In this document: in pieces, positions 31,312 to 34,076 of the stretch
Layout of the letters: every line of letters begins with the position of its first letter
Position numbering within the stretch: the stretch's first letter is position 1
DNA from: an uncultured Prevotellaceae bacterium
GTDB lineage: Bacteria > Bacteroidota > Bacteroidia > Bacteroidales > Bacteroidaceae
Length of the DNA: 34,076 nucleotides
Direction of reading: 5' to 3'
Assembly (NCBI GenBank): GCA_902771785.1
Contig: CACXYH010000021.1
Location: forward strand, 1 to 34,076
Notes under the pieces: model-generated
The model's database searches: none
Told to the model about the DNA's origin: nothing
What the model saw: only the letters and a program-made list of their open reading frames with translations
Position numbers and translations under genes: made by a program

Positions 31312-31604
31312 ACTTTTTAAAAAAAAAGATTCGGTATGTACTTGCCTATGCGGACCTATCTCGTCAAGGCGGTTTGATATGCAATTTCATCCAAACTTAT
31401 TTTTTCGTTACTTAAATTCTACATTTTTTACGAATGTTGGATGGGTAATCAACCAGGCATAGACGACTGTCCGAGAAGTCAACACTATGTTTGTCGAAGA
31501 ACGCAAGAAAACGAAGGCGATGCCAACAAAAATACTTTGTTTCGCTCGGCTCTGCCGCTTGGCTCGTCCAAGAACTTTACTGCGTTATTGAAATCAAGTT
31601 ATGT
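31312..31604. other. AT-rich intergenic stretch, no gene recognised
   Basis: This part, between the inverted-repeat element and the 47-residue peptide gene, holds a poly-A run (31319-31327) and AT-rich sequence, then GC-richer sequence with GCTCGGCTCTGCCGCTTGGC at about 31540. One open frame (31441-31656, +) has no family resemblance and overlaps the peptide gene, so I leave it out. The gap 30875-30950 on the other side of the element holds a 13-bp palindrome, GCGGGCGGCCCGC (30893-30905), and nothing else recognisable. Confidence 0.5.
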
Positions 31605-31748
31605 TCATAGTTTGAACGTGGCGCGGAGCATCGTAGTGCGGCCGCTGAGACCGTAGTCGTAAGTGTTGGTGTTGATGCCGTCATACTGTTGTGCCTGGGC
31701 TGTTATCGTCAGCGCGAGGGCCATCATGGTCATTAAAAACTTACTCAT
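31605..31748 (-). CDS. 47-residue secreted peptide, possible barrel-gene remnant
   Basis: Reading leftward from 31748, 16 bases after the stop of the barrel gene, is a 47-residue frame: MSKFLMTMMALALTITAQAQ is a clear signal peptide, then QYDGINTNTYDYG and the end LSGRTTMLRATFKL. The last residues look like the final beta-strand of a Bacteroidota outer-membrane barrel. The gene may be a small secreted peptide co-transcribed with the barrel gene, or the two ends of a larger outer-membrane gene joined by deletion. GC content and codon choice match neighbours. Confidence 0.55.
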   Translation of the reverse strand: MSKFLMTMMALALTITAQAQQYDGINTNTYDYGLSGRTTMLRATFKL

Positions 31749-31764
31749 TGTTGTTTTTATAGGA

Positions 31765-34076
31765 TTACTTCTTCTTCGGATTCTTGTTCAACCTATATGC
31801 CGCAGTGAGCATGAAATATCGCGGCAGTGAATTGTAGTTGGTGTTGGAATAGCCAGTGTTTGAAATGCTCCATACTCGGTTGTTCGTGCGGTTGAGAATG
31901 TCGTGGGCGGTGAGGCTTAGTGTCAGGCGGTCGTGACAGAACGTCTTGCTGAGCTGGGCATTCCAGATGGAGCTGGTGACGTTCATGGCACTGCTTTCGT
32001 AGCCGCTACGGTGGAGCATCGACAGGTCGGAGCAGAGCTGGAAACCAAGAGGCAGCGTCCAGTGGGCAGCAAGTCCGTAGGAAAAATCGGTGATGCGCAC
32101 GTTTTTATATGAAGCGAGGTCGCTCCACGAAAGGCCACGCACGATGCCACCGTTCAGACTAACATCGAACTTGTCATTGGCCCTGAAGGAGAGTTTCAAC
32201 TTGTCGTCTATCTTGATGTGACGGGTTGTGATATGTCGCATTGTGGCATCCTGAGCGAAGATGTCCTGACCGCGCCAAACCATGTTCGTGTAGGTGACCC
32301 ACAGCGCATTCTCCACACGCCAGCGGCGTGCTTTGTCAATGGCACGGCTGAAGGTGATGCCAGCCAGCGAGCCCCAGTTGCCATCGATATTCTCGTCACG
32401 GCGAGTATAAACACCCGTTGTGCGGTCGTAGCTGACCGATGGCATGATTTGGTGTTGTGTGACGGAGGCATCGAGATAGGCGTAGAGCATCTGCTCCCAC
32501 TTTGGCCAGTTCTTCACGAAGTAGGCAGCCGCCTTGTAGGTATGTTGCGGCTTCAGGTCGGGGTTGCCGATGGTGGTGCTGAGCGGGTCGTAGTGGCTCA
32601 CGTAGCCCACAAGGTTCGTGATGTCGGGCAGGCGCGTTTCTGCCGTGAACGAGGCATTATAATAGATATTTCGTTTGTACATCTGTTTTGTAAAACTGAT
32701 GCTGGGGTCGAAAGTGGTCTCGTTTCTCTTTACACGGGCATCCACCGTGCCGCGCTGGTAGTGCTGATGTCCGCGTTCATGCGCCAGCGGCAGCTTCACC
32801 TCAAAGTTGGTGTATGCCTCTTCCGTGCTCCTCACGTAGCTGATGCGTGCGGCCAGCTGGTGACGATATGCTTGTGTCACGATGTCGAGGCTGTTCTCCG
32901 CGTCCAGCAAAGGGTCGGCAAGCACAGGCGGCAGGGCATCGATGGAGGGTGCCAGTGCAATCCATGCTGCATCGCGGTCTAAGCGGTAGGAGGGTGCATC
33001 GTCTGCGTCGCGGCTCTGCCGGAACGAGTAGCCGAAGTTCAAGCTCCAGTCGTTCGGAAACCGTAGCACATATTCAGCTTCGCCCTGCCAGTTGTAGTGG
33101 TCGAAGGAGCGTGGCTCGTAGCGGCGGCGCAAATCTTGTGGCAACGCTCCGCTGTCGTAGTCAAGAAGATAGTGAGAGAAGCTCTTGGCCCGCTGACTCC
33201 CATATTGGCCGTCGAGATGAAGGTTCAGACGGTCGCCCCACGGCAACTTGACGAGCATTTGGTTCGAAGTGAACACTTGGTGATTGTTGCTGCGCCGTTT
33301 GGCCCGGTCGTCCAGTCTGTACAAAGCGGACAGATCTGTGTTCACCCGTGCGCTGTCCTCCCGCTCCGTCCGGTCGTGGCCGTAACGATAGCCGACCATC
33401 GACAAGAAATAGACGGGCGAGGTGGACTTGTTGCGGGTGAAGGTGTTGGTCAACTCAAATCTCCTGTCGCGCTGCACCTCGTTGTGTCCGCGATGGGCAA
33501 ACTCGCCGCCGCCCTGCAGGTAGTACTCGCTCTCCTGCTGGCTCTGGCGGTCGTTCTTGTCGGTGATATAGCTCACAGCCAGCTCGTTCTTCCATCGCTT
33601 GTATCGGTCTTCGTTCATCAGATTGGCGTTTACCTCGCCGTGGGTCGTAATGCCGTCGGCAGGGTCGGCAGCTTTCCACTCTCCGCTCTCGCCTGGTCGT
33701 CCCGTCTCGTTGATATTGTTACTATTGCCAAACACAGTGAGGCGTGAGTGGTCGGTAAATCGCAGACCAAACAGGCGGGCCAACCATCTATCTTTAGTGC
33801 CTCCACCCACTTCGGCATTGGCTGTGAGGCCCACGGAATATTCGCGCTTCAGCACCACGTCCATCACATAGTCTTTGCGCTCGGCATCGTAACCGAGGAA
33901 CTGGCTCACGTCCGTATTCTTGTCATAGACCTTGATGTTCTTCACCGTGTAGTACGGCAGGTTGTCGAGCATCATCTTGTTGTTGCCCTTGAAGAAGTCG
34001 GTGCCGTTCAGCGTCAGGTAGTCCACCCGCCGCCCGTTCACCAGAATCTCGCCGTTCTCCTTCAGCGTCACGCCCG
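31765..34076 (-). CDS. Outer-membrane beta-barrel family protein (partial, 5' end outside)
   Basis: The frame runs off the right window edge; the first visible methionine (34071) is probably internal. At least 768 residues are visible. The N-terminal part resembles a plug-like domain (ILVNGRRVDYLTLNGTDFF, MMLDNLPYYTVKNIKVYDK), followed by alternating beta-strands of a TonB-receptor-like barrel (OMP_b-brl_3 type), with GNPDLKPQHTYK, a segment typical of these barrels, and the end PRYFMLTAAYRLNKNPKKK. Such proteins lack a SusD partner and their substrates are usually unknown. The 47-residue peptide gene follows by 16 bases. Confidence 0.85.
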   Translation of the reverse strand, partial: GVTLKENGEILVNGRRVDYLTLNGTDFFKGNNKMMLDNLPYYTVKNIKVYDKNTDVSQFLGYDAERKDYVMDVVLKREYSVGLTANAEVGGGTKDRWLARLFGLRFTDHSRLTVFGNSNNINETGRPGESGEWKAADPADGITTHGEVNANLMNEDRYKRWKNELAVSYITDKNDRQSQQESEYYLQGGGEFAHRGHNEVQRDRRFELTNTFTRNKSTSPVYFLSMVGYRYGHDRTEREDSARVNTDLSALYRLDDRAKRRSNNHQVFTSNQMLVKLPWGDRLNLHLDGQYGSQRAKSFSHYLLDYDSGALPQDLRRRYEPRSFDHYNWQGEAEYVLRFPNDWSLNFGYSFRQSRDADDAPSYRLDRDAAWIALAPSIDALPPVLADPLLDAENSLDIVTQAYRHQLAARISYVRSTEEAYTNFEVKLPLAHERGHQHYQRGTVDARVKRNETTFDPSISFTKQMYKRNIYYNASFTAETRLPDITNLVGYVSHYDPLSTTIGNPDLKPQHTYKAAAYFVKNWPKWEQMLYAYLDASVTQHQIMPSVSYDRTTGVYTRRDENIDGNWGSLAGITFSRAIDKARRWRVENALWVTYTNMVWRGQDIFAQDATMRHITTRHIKIDDKLKLSFRANDKFDVSLNGGIVRGLSWSDLASYKNVRITDFSYGLAAHWTLPLGFQLCSDLSMLHRSGYESSAMNVTSSIWNAQLSKTFCHDRLTLSLTAHDILNRTNNRVWSISNTGYSNTNYNSLPRYFMLTAAYRLNKNPKKK

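Noticed and set aside
31441-31656. 71-residue frame on the plus strand
   Set aside because: No ribosome binding site, no recognisable motif, and it overlaps the better supported minus-strand peptide gene.

Overview
The window looks like a chromosomal segment of a Prevotella-like member of the Bacteroidota. This rests on the repeated TAnnTTTG (-7) promoter boxes, A-rich leaders with little classical Shine-Dalgarno sequence, surface proteins ending in a 'DGRK..GLYI..GRK' type tail, SusR-like and LruC/DUF4842 families, and polysaccharide enzymes beside housekeeping genes. Base composition is GC-rich in genes and clearly AT-rich between them. No RNA gene, CRISPR array, insertion sequence or prophage gene was recognised.

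Layout. 1-1507: 3' end of a large GLUG-like surface protein gene, broken by a frameshift near base 700, followed by a 41-residue peptide gene. 1508-1787: two hairpins and a strong promoter. 1788-9296 (+): a GH51 alpha-L-arabinofuranosidase and a 1638-residue protein joining a CE12-type SGNH esterase to a CE8 pectin methylesterase; both point to pectin breakdown. 9327-14685 (-): GH2 beta-galactosidase, a DUF2851 protein, a hotdog thioesterase and DprA, tightly packed. 14830-17318 (-): an LruC/DUF4842 lipoprotein and an SPFH (band 7) membrane protein. 17495-17582: a phased array of small palindromes. 17731-19646 (+): ruvB, coaD, ybeY. 19630-23283: a fucose module made of a divergent mutarotase, L-fucose isomerase and FucP permease. 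23357-26688 (-): dusB followed by a SusR-like membrane-spanning AraC regulator. 26829-30156 (+): dapB, signal peptidase I, a second signal-peptidase-like protein without catalytic residues, and a WbqC family protein. 30263-30814: a DUF3332 lipoprotein. 30951-31311: an unusual non-coding element. 31605-34076 (-): the 3' part of an outer-membrane beta-barrel gene and a 47-residue secreted peptide.

How the genes fit together. The arabinofuranosidase, fused esterases and beta-galactosidase fit removal of side chains and ester groups from pectin (arabinan, rhamnogalacturonan, homogalacturonan), although no SusC/SusD pair is visible here. FucP imports L-fucose, the mutarotase interconverts anomers and FucI makes L-fuculose; the kinase and aldolase are not in the window. 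The signal peptidase operon supports export of the many secreted proteins.

The most unusual signal is non-coding. At 30951-31311, two 95-bp inverted arms (about 82% identical, no gaps, by hand alignment) enclose seven copies of a 22-bp repeat whose small palindromic cores show matched substitutions on both sides. A second, unrelated-sequence array with exactly the same 22-bp pitch lies upstream of ruvB. Other points are the inactive-looking signal peptidase paralogue and two very short peptide genes next to surface-protein genes.
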